Below are positions 38,416-50,851 of a stretch of 64,000 nt of DNA, in pieces. The translations under genes were made by a program, and so were the position numbers. Within the stretch, counting starts at the first letter, position 1; each line of letters begins with the position of its first letter. Origin of the DNA: Hippophae tibetana (lineage: Eukaryota > Streptophyta > Magnoliopsida > Rosales > Elaeagnaceae). Where the stretch lies: NCBI GenBank assembly GCA_037013495.1, contig CM072801.1, forward strand, positions 103,113,816 to 103,177,815. The letters are read 5' to 3'. A model generated the notes under the pieces. It searched no databases, was not told the DNA's origin, and saw only the letters and a list, made by a program, of their open reading frames with translations.

Positions 38416-39268
38416 GGTGCGATCAAACTATAAGACGTAGGAAAGTAGTGTAAGCGATGGAATTAGGGTTCTAAAAGGTGGATAACTGAACTATTGTTTC
38501 CTTCATGTTTTTGTAAATCGAAATAAGCTTTGATTTGATATATTATAATAGTCATTTGAATACATCAGTTAACAGTTATAACAGTTTAAAGATACAATCC
38601 CAATAAATAATTTCTTTTTTTTAAACTACGAACTCCAGATATTTTGTGGTTTTTTATTCAGGAACAAAGATAGGTTGAACACGGAAAACAAAGAACAGGA
38701 AAATGATACAGTGAATTAAAAGAAGAGTAAGAAATGCAACGCAAATAAGAAAATAATGACAATTAAATCTAAAGAAAACAAAAGTCTTGTAGAAAATATT
38801 TGTTTCTTTAATTGGGATTTGGAACCAAAGAATGCAAAAAACAATATAATGGAAAATTTTATTAATTCGAAAATTCAAAAAATAAAACAAAGAAGAGGAA
38901 AATGATATAGTGATTTAAAAGAAAAGTACGCAATGAAATGCAAATAAGAAAATAATGTCAACAAAATCTAAAGAAAACAAAAGACTTGTAGAACATATTT
39001 GTTTCTTTAATTGTGATTTGGAACAAAAGAATGCAAAAACCAATAAAATGGAAAATTTCATTAAATCTAAAATTAAAAAAAAGATATTTTAAGATAAATA
39101 TCCTATTTTGGGCGACCACGGCTTCGATACCAAATGATAAAGATCCTTTATGCGAAAAAAATTGGAACTCATGAAGTCACAGGAATGAGAAGTATGGAAT
39201 TGCTAATAACATGGTTATTATGATCAAATTGGAGCAATAAAGAACAAGAATAGAAAACCATGAGAGAA
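38416..39268 (+). repeat. Satellite copy 46 (853 bp)
   Basis: ggaattagggttc; T; gaatacatcagttaacag; ccagatatttt; cacggaaaac; attcgaaaattc; aactcatgaagtcac; t1. Confidence 0.9.
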
Positions 39269-40122
39269 GATGCGAGAAAACTATAAGACGTAGGAAAGTA
39301 GTGTAAGCGATGGAATTTGGGTTCTAAAAGGTGGATAACTGAACTATTGTTTCCTTCATGTTTTTGCAAATAGAAAGAAGCATTGATTTGATATATTATA
39401 ATAGTCATTTGGATACACGAGTTGAAAGTTATAACAGTTTAAAGATACAATCCCAATAAATAATTTCTTTTTTTTAAACTACGAACTCCAGAAATTTTGT
39501 GGTTTTTTAATAAGGAACAAAGATAGGTTGAACACTGAAAAAAAAAGATGAGGAAAATGATAGGGTGAATTAAAAGAAGAGTAAGAAATGCAATGCAAAT
39601 AAGAAAATAATGACAATTAAATCTAAAGAAAACAAAAGTCTTGTAGAAAATATTTGTTTCTTTAATTGGGATTTGGAACCAAAGAATGCAAAAAACAATA
39701 TAATGGAAAATTTTATTAATTCTAAAATTCAAAAAATAAAACAAAGAAGAGGAAAATGATATAGTGATTTAAAAGAAAAGTACGCAATGAAATGCAAATA
39801 AGAAAATAATGTCAACAAAATCTAAAGAAAACAAAAGACTTGTAGAACATATTTGTTTCTTTAATTGTGATTTGGAACAAAAGAATGCAAAAACCAATAA
39901 AATGGAAAATTTCATTAAATCTAAAATTAAAAAAAAGATATTTTAAGATAAATATCCTATTTTGGGCGACCACGGCTTCGATACCAAATGATAAATATCC
40001 TTTATGCGAAAAAAATTGGAACCCATGAACTCACAGGAATGAGAAGTATGGAATTGCTAATAACATGGTTATTATGATCAAATTGGAGCAATAAAGAACA
40101 AGAATAGAAAACCATGAGAGAA
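39269..40122 (+). repeat. Satellite copy 47 (854 bp), last of zone II
   Basis: gatgcgagaaaac; Ca; gagttgaaag; tttaataaggaac; aaaagatgagg with aggg; B gaac; last copy with gatatttt after the A-run; ataaatatcc; t1. Confidence 0.9.
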
Positions 40123-40976
40123 GATGCGAGAAAACTATAAGACGTAGGAAAGTAGTGTAAGCGATGGAATTTGGGTTCTAAAAGGTGGATAACTGAACTA
40201 TTCTTTCCTTCATGTTTTTGCAAATAGAAAGAAGCACTGATTTGATATATTATAATAGTCATTTGGATACACGAGTTAAAAGTTATAACAGTTTAAAGAT
40301 ACAATCCCAATAAATAATTTCTTTTTTTAAACTACGAACTCCAGAAATTTTGTGGTTTTTTATTCAGGAACATAGATAGGTTGAACACTGAAAAAAGAAG
40401 AAGAGGAAAATGATAGGGTGAATTAATAGAAGAGTAAGAAATGCAATGCAAATAAGAAAATAATGACAATTAAATCTAAAGAAAACAAAAGTCTTGTAGA
40501 AAATATTTGTTTCTTTAATTGGGATTTGGAACCAAAGAATGCAAAAAACAATATAATGGAAAATTTTATTAATTCTAAAATTCAAAAAATAAAACAAAGA
40601 AGAGGAAAATGATATAGTGATTTAAAAGAAAAGTACGCAATGAAATGCAAATAAGAAAATAATGTCAACAAAATCTAAAGAAAACAAAAGACTTGTAGAA
40701 AATATTTGTTTCTTTAATTGTGATTTGCAACAAAAGAATGCAAAAACCAATAAAATGGAAAATTTCATTAAATCAAAAAATTAAAAAAAACATATTTTAA
40801 GATAAATATCCTATTTTGGGTGACCACGGCTTTGATACCAAATGATAAAGATCCTTTATGCGAAAATATTTGGAACCCACGAACTCACAGGAATGAGAAG
40901 TATGGAATTGCTAATAAAATGCTTAATATGATCAAATTGGAACAATAATGAACAAGAATAGAAAACCATGCAAGAA
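40123..40976 (+). repeat. Satellite copy 48 (854 bp), first of zone III
   Basis: gatgcgagaaaac; Cc; attctttccttc; catagatagg; aggg with gaattaatag; B gaaa with ttgcaac and aatcaaaaaatt; first catatttt; gggtgacc; cccacgaac; aataaaatgc, t2. Confidence 0.9.
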
Positions 40977-41830
40977 GGTGCGATCAAACTATAAGACGTA
41001 GGAAAGTAGTGTAAGCGATGGAATTTGGGTTCTAAAAGGTGGATAACTGAACTATTGTTTCCTTCATGTTTTTGCAAATAGAAAGAAGCATTGATTTGAT
41101 ATATTATAATAGTCATTTGGATACACGAGTTAAAAGTTATAACAGTTTAAAGATACAATCCCAATAAATAATTTCTTTTTTTTAAACTACGAACTCCAGA
41201 AATTTTGTGGTTTTTTATTCAGGAACAAAGATAGGTTGAACACTGAAAACAAAGAAGAGGAAAATGATAGGGTGAATTAATAGAAGAGTAAGAAATACAA
41301 TGCAAATAAGAAAATAATGACAATTAAATCTAAAGAAAACAAAAGTCTTGTAGAAAATATTTGTTTCTTTAATTGGGATTTGGAACCAAAGAATGCAAAA
41401 AACAATATAATGGAAAATTTTATTAATTCTAAAATTCAAAAAATAAAACAAAGAAGAGGAAAATGATATAGTGATTTAAAAGAAAAGTACGCAATGAAAT
41501 GCAAATAAGAAAATAATGTCAACAAAATCTAAAGAAAACAAAAGACTTGTAGAAAATATTTGTTTCTTTAATTGTGATTTGCAACAAAAGAATGCAAAAA
41601 CCAATAAAATGGAAAATTTCATTAAATCAAAAAATTAAAAAAAACATATTTTAAGATAAATATCCTATTTTGGGTGACCACGGCTTTGATACCAAATGAT
41701 AAAGATCCTTTATGCGAAAATATTTGGAACCCATGAACTCACAGGAATGAGAAGTATGGAATTGCTAATAACATGGTTATTATGATCAAATTGGAACAAT
41801 AAAGAACACGAATAGAAAATCATGAGATAA
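40977..41830 (+). repeat. Satellite copy 49 (854 bp)
   Basis: Ca; ctgaaaacaaagaagagg; gaaatacaatgc; ttgcaac in B; tail ggttattatg with gaacaataaagaacacg and atcatgagataa. Confidence 0.9.
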
Positions 41831-42687
41831 GATGCGAGAAAACTATAAGACGTAGGAAAGTAGTGTAAGCGATGGAATTTGGGTTCTAAAAGGTGGTTAA
41901 ATGAACTATTGTTTCCTTCATGTTTTTGCAAATAGAAATAAGCTTTGGTTTGATATATTATAATAGTCATTTGGATACACGAGTTAAAAGTTATAACAGT
42001 TTAAAGATACAATCCCAATAAATAATTTCTTTTTTTTAAACTACGAACTCCAGAAATTTTGTGGTTTTTTATTCAGGAACAAAGATAGGTTGAACACTGA
42101 AAAAAGAAGAAGAGGAAAATGATAGGGTGAATTAAAAGAAGAGTAAGAAATGCAATGCAAATAAGAAAATAATGACAATTAAATCTAAAGAAAACAAAAG
42201 TCTTGTAGAAAATATTTGTTTCTTTAATTGGGATTTGGAACCAAAGAATGCAAAAAACAATATAATGGAAAATTTTATTAATTCTAAAATTCAAAAAATA
42301 AAACAAAGAAGAGGAAAATGATATAGTGATTTAAAAGAAAAGTACGCAATGAAATGCAAATAAGAAAATAAATTCAACAAAATCTAAAGAAAACAAAAGA
42401 CTTGTAGAAAATATTTGTTTCTTTAATTGTGATTTTGAACAAAAGAATGCAAAAACCAATAAAATGGAAAATTTCATTAAATCTAAAATTAAAAAAAAAA
42501 CATATTTTAAGATAAATATCCTATTTTGGGCGACCACGGCTTCGATACCAAATGATAAAGATCCTTTATGCGAAAAAAATTGGAACCCAATGAACTCACA
42601 GGAATGAGAAGTATGGAATTGCTAATAACATGGTTATTATGATCAAATTGGAGCAATAAAGAACAAGAATAGAAAACCATGAGAGAA
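41831..42687 (+). repeat. Satellite copy 50 (857 bp, longest)
   Basis: gatgcgagaaaac; Ct; ggtggttaaatgaac; aggg with gaattaaaag; ataaattcaac; gattttgaac; ggaacccaatgaac (one inserted A); t1. Confidence 0.9.
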
Positions 42688-43542
42688 GATGCGAGAAAAC
42701 TATAAGACGTAGGAAAGTAGTGTAAGCGATGGAATTTGGGTTCTAAAAGGTGGATAACTGAACTATTGTTTCCTTCATGTTTTTGCAAATAGAAAGAAGC
42801 ATTGATTTGATATATTATAATAATCATTTGGATACACGAGTTAAAAGTTATAACAGTTTAAAGATACAATCCCAATAAATAATTTCTTTTTTTTAAACTA
42901 CGAACTCCAGAAATTTTGTGGTTTTTTATTCAGGAACAAAGATAGGTTGAACACTGAAAAAAAAGAAGAGGAAAATGATAGGGTGAATTAAAAGAAGACT
43001 AAGAAATGCAATGCAAATAAGAAAATAATGACAATTAAATCAAAAGAAAACAAAAGTCTTGTAGAAAATATTTGTTTCTTTAATTGGGATTTGGAACCAA
43101 AGAATGCAAAAAACAATATAATGGAAAATTTTATTAATTCTAAAATTCAAAAAATAAAACAAAGAAGAGGAAAATGATATAGTGATTTAAAAGAAAAGTA
43201 CGCAATGAAATGCAAATAAGAAAATAATGTCAACAAAATCTAAAGAAAACAAAAGACTTGTAGAAAATATTTGTTTCTTTAATTGTGATTTGGAACAAAA
43301 GAATGCAAAAACCAATAAAATGGAAAATTTCATTAAATCTAAAATTAAAAAAAAAACATATTTTAAGATAAATATCCTATTTTGGGCGACCACGGCTTTG
43401 ATACCAAATGATAAAGATCCTTTATGCGAAAATATTTGGAACCCATGAACTCAAAGGAATGAGAAGTATGGAATTGCTAATAACATGCTTAATATGATCA
43501 AATTGGAACAATAATGAACATGAATAGAAAATCATGAGAGAA
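42688..43542 (+). repeat. Satellite copy 51 (855 bp)
   Basis: gatgcgagaaaac; Ca; ataataatcatttgg; gaagactaag; aaatcaaaagaaaac; aactcaaaggaatg; t2 with aacatgaatagaaaatc. Confidence 0.9.
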
Positions 43543-44397
43543 GATGCGATCAAACTATAAGACGTAGGAAAGTAGTGTAAGCGATGGAATTTGGGTTCTT
43601 AAAGGTGGTTAACTGAACTATTGTTTCCTTCATGTTTTTGCAAATAGAAATAAGCTTTGGTTTGATATATTATAATAGTCATATGGATACACGAGTTAAA
43701 AGTTATAACAGTTTAAAGATACAATCCCAATAAATAATTTCTTTTTTTTAAAATACGAACTCCAGAAATTTTGTGGTTTTTTATTCAGGAACAAAGATAG
43801 GTTGAACACTGAAAAAAAAAGAACAGGAAAATGATACAGTGAATTAAAAGAAGAGTAAGAAATGCAACGCAAATAAGAAAATAATGACAATTAAATCTAA
43901 AGAAAACAAAAGTCTTGTAGAAAATATTTGTTTCTTTAATTGGGATTTGGAACCAAAGAATGCAAAAAACAATATAATGGAAAATTTTATTAATTCTAAA
44001 ATTCAAAAAATAAAACAAAGAAGAGGAAAATGATATAGTGATTTAAAAGAAAAGTACGCAATGAAATGCAAATAAGAAAATAATGTCAACAAAATCTAAA
44101 GAAAACAAAAGACTTGTAGAAAATATTTGTTTCTTTAATTGTGATTTGGAACAAAAGAATGCAAAAACCAATAAAATGGAAAATTTCATTAAATCTAAAA
44201 TTAAAAAAAAACATATTTTAAGATAAATATCCTATTTTGGGCGACCACGGCTTTGATACCAAATGATAAAGATCCTTTATGCGAAAATATTTGGAACCCA
44301 TGAACTCACAGGAATGAGAAGTATGGAATTGCTAATAACATGCTTAATATGATCAAATTGGAACAATAATGAAGCAGAATAGAAAACCATGCAAGAA
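43543..44397 (+). repeat. Satellite copy 52 (855 bp)
   Basis: gatgcgatc; Ct; ggttcttaaaggtgg; gtcatatggatac; caca; caacgcaaataag; first t3 tail (aataatgaagcagaa). Confidence 0.9.
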
Positions 44398-45251
44398 GGT
44401 GCGATCAAACTATAAGACGTAGGAAAGTAGTGTAAGCGATGGAATTTGGGTTCTAAAAGGTGGATAACTGAACTATTGTTTCCTTCATGTTTTTGCAAAT
44501 AGAAAGAAGCATTGATTTGATATATTATAATAGTCATTTGGATACACGAGTTAAAAGTTATAACAGTTTAAAGATACAATCCCAATAAATAATTTCTTTT
44601 TTTTAAACTACGAACTCCAGAAATTTTGTGGTTTTTTATTCAGGAACAAAGATAGGTTGAACACTGAAAACAAAGAAGAGGAAAATGATAGGGTGAATTA
44701 ATAGAAGAGTAAGAAATACAATGCAAATAAGAAAATAATGACAATTAAATCTAAAGAAAACAAAAGTCTTGTAAAAAATATTTGTTTCTTTAATTGGGAT
44801 TTGGAACCAAAGAATGCAAAAAACAATATAATGGAAAATTTTATTAATTCTAAAATTCAAAAAATAAAACAAAGAAGAGGAAAATGATATAGTGATTTAA
44901 AAGAAAAGTACGCAATGAAATGCAAATAAGAAAATAATGTCAACAAAATCTAAAGAAAACAAAAGACTTGTAGAAAATATTTGTTTCTTTAATTGTGATT
45001 TGGAACAAAAGAATGCAAAAACCAATAAAATGGAAAATTTCATTAAATCTAAAATTAAAAAAAAAACATATTTTAAGATAAATATCCTATTTTCGGCGAC
45101 CACGGCTTTGATACCAAATGATAAAGATCCTTTATGCGAAAATATTTGGAACCCATGAACTCACAGGAATGAGAAGTATGGAATTGCTAATAACATGCTT
45201 AATATGATCAAATTGGAACAATAATGAAGCAGAATAGAAACCATGCAAGAA
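44398..45251 (+). repeat. Satellite copy 53 (854 bp)
   Basis: Ca; ctgaaaacaaagaagagg; gaaatacaatgc; cttgtaaaaaatatttg; attttcggcgacc; t3 with tagaaaccatgc. Same type as copies 61 and 65. Confidence 0.9.
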
Positions 45252-46105
45252 GGTGCGATCAAATTATAAGACGTAGGAAAGTAGTGTAAGCGATGGAATT
45301 TGGGTTCTAAAAGGTGGATAACTGAACTATTGTTTCCTTCATGTTTTTGCAAATAGAAAGAAGCACTGATTTGATATATTATAATAGTCATTTGGATACA
45401 CGAGTTAAAAGTTATAACAGTTTAAAGATACAATCCCAATAAATAATTTCTTTTTTTAAACTACGAACTCCAGAAATTTTGTGGTTTTTTATTCAGGAAC
45501 ATAGATAGGTTGAACACTGAAAAAAGAAGAAGAGGAAAATGATAGGGTGAATTAATAGAAGAGTAAGAAATGCAATGCAAATAAGAAAATAATGACAATT
45601 AAATCTAAAGAAAACAAAAGTCTTGTAGAAAATATTTGTTTCTTTAATTGGGATTTGGAACCAAAGAATGCAAAAAACAATATAATGGAAAATTTTATTA
45701 ATTCTAAAATTCAAAAAATAAAACAAAGAAGAGGAAAATGATATAGTGATTTAAAAGAAAAGTACGCAATGAAATGCAAATAAGAAAATAATGTCAACAA
45801 AATCTAAAGAAAACAAAAGACTTGTAGAAAATATTTGTTTCTTTAATTGTGATTTGCAACAAAAGAATGCAAAAACCAATAAAATGGAAAATTTCATTAA
45901 ATCAAAAAATTAAAAAAAACATATTTTAAGATAAATATCCTATTTTGGGTGACCACGGCTTTGATACCAAATGATAAAGATCCTTTATGCGAAAATATTT
46001 GGAACCCACGAACTCACAGGAATGAGAAGTATGGAATTGCTAATAAAATGCTTAATATGATCAAATTGGAACAATAATGAACAAGAATAGAAAACCATGC
46101 AAGAA
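45252..46105 (+). repeat. Satellite copy 54 (854 bp)
   Basis: As copy 48 (catagatagg, ttgcaac, cccacgaac, aataaaatgc) but with a ggtgcgatc start and caaattataag. Confidence 0.9.
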
Positions 46106-46959
46106 GGTGCGATCAAACTATAAGACGTAGGAAAGTAGTGTAAGCGATGGAATTTGGGTTCTAAAAGGTGGATAACTGAACTATTGTTTCCTTCATGTTT
46201 TTGCAAATAGAAAGAAGCATTGATTTGATATATTATAATAGTCATTTGGATACACGAGTTAAAAGTTATAACAGTTTAAAGATACAATCCCAATAAATAA
46301 TTTCTTTTTTTTAAACTACGAACTCCAGAAATTTTGTGGTTTTTTATTCAGGAACAAAGATAGGTTGAACACTGAAAACAAAGAAGAGGAAAATGATAGG
46401 GTGAATTAATAGAAGAGTAAGAAATACAATGCAAATAAGAAAATAATGACAATTAAATCTAAAGAAAACAAAAGTCTTGTAGAAAATATTTGTTTCTTTA
46501 ATTGGGATTTGGAACAAAAGAATGCAAAAAACAATATAATGGAAAATTTTATTAATTCTAAAATTCAAAAAATAAAACAAAGAAGAGGAAAATGATATAG
46601 TGATTTAAAAGAAAAGTACGCAATGAAATGCAAATAAGAAAATAATGTCAACAAAATCTAAAGAAAACAAAAGACTTGTAGAAAATATTTGTTTCTTTAA
46701 TTGTGATTTGGAACAAAAAATGCAAAAACCAATAAAATGGAAAATTTCATTAAATCTAAAATTAAAAAAAAAACATATTTTAAGATAAATATCCTATTTT
46801 GGGCGACCACGGCTTTGATACCAAATGATAAAGATCCTTTATGCGAAAATATTTGGAACCCATGAACTCACAGGAATGAGAAGTATGGAATTGCTAATAA
46901 CATGCTTAATATGATCAAATTGGAACAATAATGAAGCAGAATAGAAAACCATGCAAGAA
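46106..46959 (+). repeat. Satellite copy 55 (854 bp), mosaic
   Basis: Front as copy 61 (Ca, gaaaacaaagaagagg, gaaatacaatgc); sub-repeat B and tail as copy 62 (ggaacaaaaaatgc, tagaaaaccatgc, t3). Private ggaacaaaagaatgc in A. Confidence 0.9.
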
Positions 46960-47812
46960 GGTGCGATCAAACTATAAGACGTAGGAAATTAGTGTAAGCG
47001 ATGGAATTTGGGTTCTAAAAGGTGGATAACTGAACTATTGTTTCCTTCATGTTTTTGCAAATAGAAAGAAGCACTGATTTGATATATTATAATAGTCATT
47101 TGGATACACGAGTTAAAAGTTATAACAGTTTAAAGATACAATCCCAATAAATAATTTCTTTTTTTTAAACTACGAACTCCAGAAATTTTGTGGTTTTTTA
47201 TTCAGGAACAAAGATAGGTTGAACACTGAAAAAAAAGAAGAGGAAAATGATAGGGTGAATTAATAGAAGAGTAAGAAATGCAATGCAAATAAGAAAATAA
47301 TGACAATTAAATCTAAAGAAAACAAAAGTCTTGTAGAAAATATTTGTTTCTTTAATTGGGATTTGGAACCAAAGAATGCAAAAAACAATATAATGGAAAA
47401 TTTTATTAATTCTAAAATTCAAAATATAAAACAAAGAAGAGGAAAATGATATAGTGATTTAAAAGAAAAGTACGCAATGAAATGCAAATAAGAAAATAAT
47501 GTCAACGAAATCTAAAGAAAACAAAAGACTTGTAGAAAATATTTGTTTCTTTAATTGTGATTTGGAACAAAAGAATGCAAAAACCAATAAAATGGAAAAT
47601 TTCATTAAATCTAAAATTAAAAAAAACATATTTTAAGATAAATATCCTATTTTGGGCGACCACGGCTTTGATACCAAATGATAAAGATCCTTTATGCGAA
47701 AATATTTGGAACCCATGAACTCACAGGAATGAGAAGTATGGAATTGCTAATAACATGCTTAATATGATCAAATTGGAACAATAATGAAGCAGAATAGAAA
47801 ACCATGCAAGAA
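46960..47812 (+). repeat. Satellite copy 56 (853 bp)
   Basis: gtaggaaattagtg; Cc; aggg; caaaatataaaac; private gtcaacgaaatc; t3. Confidence 0.9.
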
Positions 47813-48666
47813 GGTGCGATCAAACTATAAGACGTAGGAAATTAGTGTAAGCGATGGAATTTGGGTTCTAAAAGGTGGATAACTGAACTATTGTTTCCTT
47901 CATGTTTTTGCAAATAGAAAGAAGCACTGATTTGATATATTATAATAGTCATTTGGATACACGAGTTAAAAGTTATAACAGTTTAAAGATACAATCCCAA
48001 TAAATAATTTCTTTTTTTTAAACTACGAACTCCAGAAATTTTGTGGTTTTTTATTCAGGAACAAAGATAGGTTGAACACTGAAAAAAAAGAAGAGGAAAA
48101 TGATAGGGTGAATTAATAGAAGAGTAAGAAATGCAATGCAAATAAGAAAATAATGACAATTAAATCTAAAGAAAACAAAAGTCTTGTAGAAAATATTTGT
48201 TTCTTTAATTGGGATTTGGAACCAAAGAATGCAAAAAACAATATAATGGAAAATTTTATTAATTCTAAAATTCAAAAAATAAAACAAAGAAGAGGAAAAT
48301 GATATAGTGATTTAAAAGAAAAGTACGCAATGAAATGCAAATAAGAAAATAATGTCAACAAAATCTAAAGAAAACAAAAGACTTGTAGAAAATATTTGTT
48401 TCTTTAATTGTGATTTGGAACAAAAGAATGCAAAAACCAATAAAATGGAAAATTTCATTAAATCTAAAATTAAAAAAAAACATATTTTAAGATAAATATC
48501 CTATTTTGGGCGACCACGGCTTTGATACCAAATGATAAAGATCCTTTATGCGAAAATATTTGGAACCCATGAACTCACAGGAATGAGAAGTATGGAATTG
48601 CTAATAACATGCTTAATATGATCAAATTGGAACAATAATGAAGCAGAATAGAAAACCATGCAAGAA
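47813..48666 (+). repeat. Satellite copy 57 (854 bp)
   Basis: gtaggaaattagtg; Cc; aggg; caaaaaataaaac; t3. Same type as copies 60 and 64. Confidence 0.9.
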
Positions 48667-49519
48667 GGTGCGATCAAACTATAAGACGTAGGAAAGTAGT
48701 GTAAGCGATGGAATTTGGGTTCTAAAAGGTGGATAACTGAACTATTGTTTCCTTCATGTTTTTGCAAATAGAAAGAAGCATTGATTTGATATATTATAAT
48801 AGTCATTTGGATACACGAGTTAAAAGTTATAACAGTTTAAAGATACAATCCCAATAAATAATTTCTTTTTTTTAAACTACGAACTCCAGAAATTTTGTGG
48901 TTTTTTATTCAGGAACAAAGATAGGTTGAACACTGAAAACAAAGAAGAGGAAAATGATAGGGTGAATTAATAGAAGAGTAAGAAATGCAATGCAAATAAG
49001 AAAATAATGACAATTAAATCTAAAGAAAACAAAAGTCTTGTAGAAAATATTTGTTTCTTTAATTGGGATTTGGAACCAAAGAATGCAAAAAACAATATAA
49101 TGGAAAATTTTATTAATTCTAAAATTCAAAAAATAAAAAAAAGAAGAGGAAAATGATATAGTGATTTAAAAGAAAAGTACGCAATGAAATGCAAATAAGA
49201 AAATAATGTCAACAAAATCTAAAGAAAACAAAAGACTTGTAGAAAATATTTGTTTCTTTAATTGTGATTTGGAACAAAAAATGCAAAAACCAATAAAATG
49301 GAAAATTTCATTAAATCTAAAATTAAAAAAAAACATATTTTAAGATAAATATCCTATTTTGGGCGACCACGGCTTTGATACCAAATGATAAAGATCCTTT
49401 ATGCGAAAATATTTGGAACCCATGAACTCACAGGAATGAGAAGTATGGAATTGCTAATAACATGCTTAATATGATCAAATTGGAACAATAATGAAGCAGA
49501 ATAGAAAACCATGCAAGAA
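48667..49519 (+). repeat. Satellite copy 58 (853 bp), mosaic
   Basis: Front as copy 61 (Ca, gaaaacaaagaagagg); from gaaatgcaatgc on as copy 62 (ggaacaaaaaatgc, nine-A run, tagaaaaccatgc). Private aataaaaaaaagaag. Confidence 0.9.
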
Positions 49520-50372
49520 GGTGCGATCAAACTATAAGACGTAGGAAATTAGTGTAAGCGATGGAATTTGGGTTCTAAAAGGTGGATAACTGAACTATTG
49601 TTTCCTTCATGTTTTTGCAAATAGAAAGAAGCACTGATTTGATATATTATAATAGTCATTTGGATACACGAGTTAAAAGTTATAACAGTTTAAAGATACA
49701 ATCCCAATAAATAATTTCTTTTTTTTAAACTACGAACTCCAGAAATTTTGTGGTTTTTTATTCAGGAACAAAGATAGGTTGAACACTGAAAAAAAAGAAG
49801 AGGAAAATGATAGGGTGAATTAATAGAAGAGTAAGAAATGCAATGCAAATAAGAAAATAATGACAATTAAATCTAAAGAAAACAAAAGTCTTGTAGAAAA
49901 TATTTGTTTCTTTAATTGGGATTTGGAACCAAAGAATGCAAAAAACAATATAATGGAAAATTTTATTAATTCTAAAATTCAAAATATAAAACAAAGAAGA
50001 GGAAAATGATATAGTGATTTAAAAGAAAAGTACGCAATGAAATGCAAATAAGAAAATAATGTCAACAAAATCTAAAGAAAACAAAAGACTTGTAGAAAAT
50101 ATTTGTTTCTTTAATTGTGATTTGGAACAAAAGAATGCAAAAACCAATAAAATGGAAAATTTCATTAAATCTAAAATTAAAAAAAACATATTTTAAGATA
50201 AATATCCTATTTTGGGCGACCACGGCTTTGATACCAAATGATAAAGATCCTTTATGCGAAAATATTTGGAACCCATGAACTCACAGGAATGAGAAGTATG
50301 GAATTGCTAATAACATGCTTAATATGATCAAATTGGAACAATAATGAAGCAGAATAGAAAACCATGCAAGAA
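49520..50372 (+). repeat. Satellite copy 59 (853 bp)
   Basis: As copy 56 without its gtcaacgaaatc change; ggctttgatacc. Confidence 0.9.
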
Positions 50373-50652
50373 GGTGCGATCAAACTATAAGACGTAGGAA
50401 ATTAGTGTAAGCGATGGAATTTGGGTTCTAAAAGGTGGATAACTGAACTATTGTTTCCTTCATGTTTTTGCAAATAGAAAGAAGCACTGATTTGATATAT
50501 TATAATAGTCATTTGGATACACGAGTTAAAAGTTATAACAGTTTAAAGATACAATCCCAATAAATAATTTCTTTTTTTTAAACTACGAACTCCAGAAATT
50601 TTGTGGTTTTTTATTCAGGAACAAAGATAGGTTGAACACTGAAAAAAAAGAA

Positions 50653-50851
50653 GAGGAAAATGATAGGGTGAATTAATAGAAGAGTAAGAAATGCAATGCA
50701 AATAAGAAAATAATGACAATTAAATCTAAAGAAAACAAAAGTCTTGTAGAAAATATTTGTTTCTTTAATTGGGATTTGGAACCAAAGAATGCAAAAAACA
50801 ATATAATGGAAAATTTTATTAATTCTAAAATTCAAAAAATAAAACAAAGAA
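50653..50851 (+). repeat. Sub-repeat A of the unit (reference copy)
   Basis: Starts at gaggaaaatgatagggtg and ends just before the next gaggaaaatgat, 199 bases on. It aligns to the following 199 bases with about 18-20 mismatches and no large gap. The shared core includes aatgcaaataagaaaataatg, then aaatctaaagaaaac, tgtagaaaatatttg, tttctttaattg, gaatgcaaaaa and atggaaaatt. A-specific bases include gggatttggaaccaaag and caatataatgg. The same A-B arrangement is in every copy, so this duplication is older than the expansion of the array seen here. Confidence 0.9.

Larger units (their letters stand above)
37440..39430 (+). repeat. Dimer marked by ggaactcatgaagtcac (copies 44-47)
   Basis: The tails of copies 44 and 46 have ggaactcatgaagtcac where all others have ggaacccatgaactcac or close forms. 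Copies 45 and 47 begin with gatgcgaga, Ca and gagttgaaag. The offset is 1708. The two changed bases are seven positions apart, so they probably spread together as one block. Confidence 0.82.
40123..46959 (+). repeat. Six-unit period, copies 48-49 and 54-55 (offset 5129)
   Basis: Copies 48 and 54 share ggaacatagataggttg, a seven-T run, Cc, gatttgcaacaaaag, aatcaaaaaattaaaa, gggtgacc, ggaacccacgaac and aataaaatgc. Copies 49 and 55 share the start of the unit (Ca, ctgaaaacaaagaagagg, gaaatacaatgc) but differ in sub-repeat B and tail. Copies 72 and 75 carry the same sub-repeat B haplotype farther right. Confidence 0.83.

Noticed and set aside
48051-48287. Recurring ~78-codon hydrophobic minus-strand frame opposite sub-repeat A
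   Set aside because: It is the antisense of an A-rich sub-repeat, which gives F, I and L by composition and so looks like membrane segments. Its length and ending vary with the A-run (for example SVQPIFVPE versus QCSTYLCS through frame shifts).
48546-48806. Recurring 86-codon minus-strand frame in U (starting MTIIIYQ), open in most copies
   Set aside because: It recurs because the DNA recurs. Variants at its codons 8, 9, 11, 13 and many later ones change the amino acid, and few are silent. It is broken by single-base changes in several copies (for example 45161-45391 and 57111-57302). There is no recognised domain and no upstream signal.
50553-50560. aataaa in cccaataaataattt as a polyadenylation signal
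   Set aside because: Short and expected by chance in DNA of about 73% A+T, with no transcript evidence.
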